A stretch of DNA of 15,293 bases, from positions 1-15,293 of the forward strand of contig SFPR01000042.1 of assembly GCA_004551865.1 (NCBI GenBank). The letters are read 5' to 3'. The notes below the pieces were generated by a model. That model worked only from the letters and a program-made list of their open reading frames with translations, did not search any database and had not been told where the DNA came from. Shown here piece by piece: positions 15,073 through 15,293 of the stretch; position 1 is the stretch's first letter, and every line of letters begins with the position of its first letter. The DNA comes from Bacteroidales bacterium (GTDB taxonomy: Bacteria > Bacteroidota > Bacteroidia > Bacteroidales > P3). Both the position numbers and the translations under genes were made by a program.

Positions 15073-15102
15073 CAACTAAAAATGTTTAGTCAATTTATCG
15101 CC

Positions 15103-15293
15103 TTACTCGACGATTAGTTTCTTTGTGGTGTTTCCAATCATGAGAGTATAAACTCCGCTCGGAAGGTCTCTAAGGTCGAGCCTTACGCTCTCTTTGCCTG
15201 CCGAAAGGTCAAACTCTCTTAGCTTGCGACCTCTTACATCGAACAAAGCTACCTTGGTTTGCTCCTTTAAGCCTTGCACTTTCAGAACGGTGT
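15103..15293 (-). CDS. 3' end of a T9SS cargo protein (partial)
   Basis: Only the last 63 residues are in the window; the gene continues beyond the right edge. They form the end of a T9SS type A sorting domain: LFDVRGRKLREFDLSAG, then RLDLRDLPSGVYTLMIGN, ending KKLIVE and TAA. The protein is therefore expected to be exported to the periplasm, passed through the T9SS and cleaved by PorU. The nature of the mature part is unknown. The final 30 or so codons are almost identical to those of the LRR gene 2.7 kb away, with the mismatch in the shared block being synonymous. It lies on the same strand as the LRR gene but is separated by about 660 bases and its own terminator. Confidence 0.88.
   Translation of the reverse strand, partial: TVLKVQGLKEQTKVALFDVRGRKLREFDLSAGKESVRLDLRDLPSGVYTLMIGNTTKKLIVE

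Overview
The window looks like chromosomal DNA from a bacterium of the Bacteroidetes, most likely order Bacteroidales. Three things point there: a type IX secretion (T9SS) gene pair (PorU, PorV), cargo genes ending in T9SS C-terminal sorting domains, and a close match to the Bacteroidetes promoter form (TTTG, 21 bases, TATCTTTG). Most genes lack a strong Shine-Dalgarno sequence, which also fits. No transposase, phage gene, CRISPR array, tRNA or rRNA was seen.

Left part (313-6342, + strand): a tight run of housekeeping genes with gaps of only 6 to 23 bases. These are phosphoglycerate kinase (pgk), a YdfG-like short-chain dehydrogenase, a MeaB-type GTPase that protects B12-dependent mutases, a small META-domain lipoprotein, and the replication-restart helicase PriA. 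Upstream of pgk lies an array of 13-bp near-palindromes spaced exactly 21 bp apart, which folds into two successive hairpins.

Middle part (6362-11622, - strand): ispF (isoprenoid precursor synthesis) converges on priA with a 19-base gap. Further upstream on the same strand are porV and porU, the outer-membrane shuttle and the sortase of the T9SS, in the order porU then porV. A second copy of the 21-bp hairpin array sits between porV and ispF.

Right part (11623-15293): a gap of about 780 bases with its own hairpin repeats, then a secreted BspA-like leucine-rich-repeat protein (12 near-identical 69-bp repeats plus four degenerate ones, ending in a T9SS sorting domain). Upstream of it lie a well-formed promoter and a rod-like structured RNA of about 185 nt, either a small RNA or a leader. 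At the right edge is the 3' end of a second T9SS cargo gene. Its sorting-domain sequence and downstream hairpin are nearly identical to those of the leucine-rich-repeat gene.

PorU and PorV process and anchor T9SS cargo, so both cargo proteins at the right are plausible substrates. The least explained elements are the 21-bp phased hairpin arrays, the structured RNA, and the duplicated sorting-domain-plus-terminator cassette.
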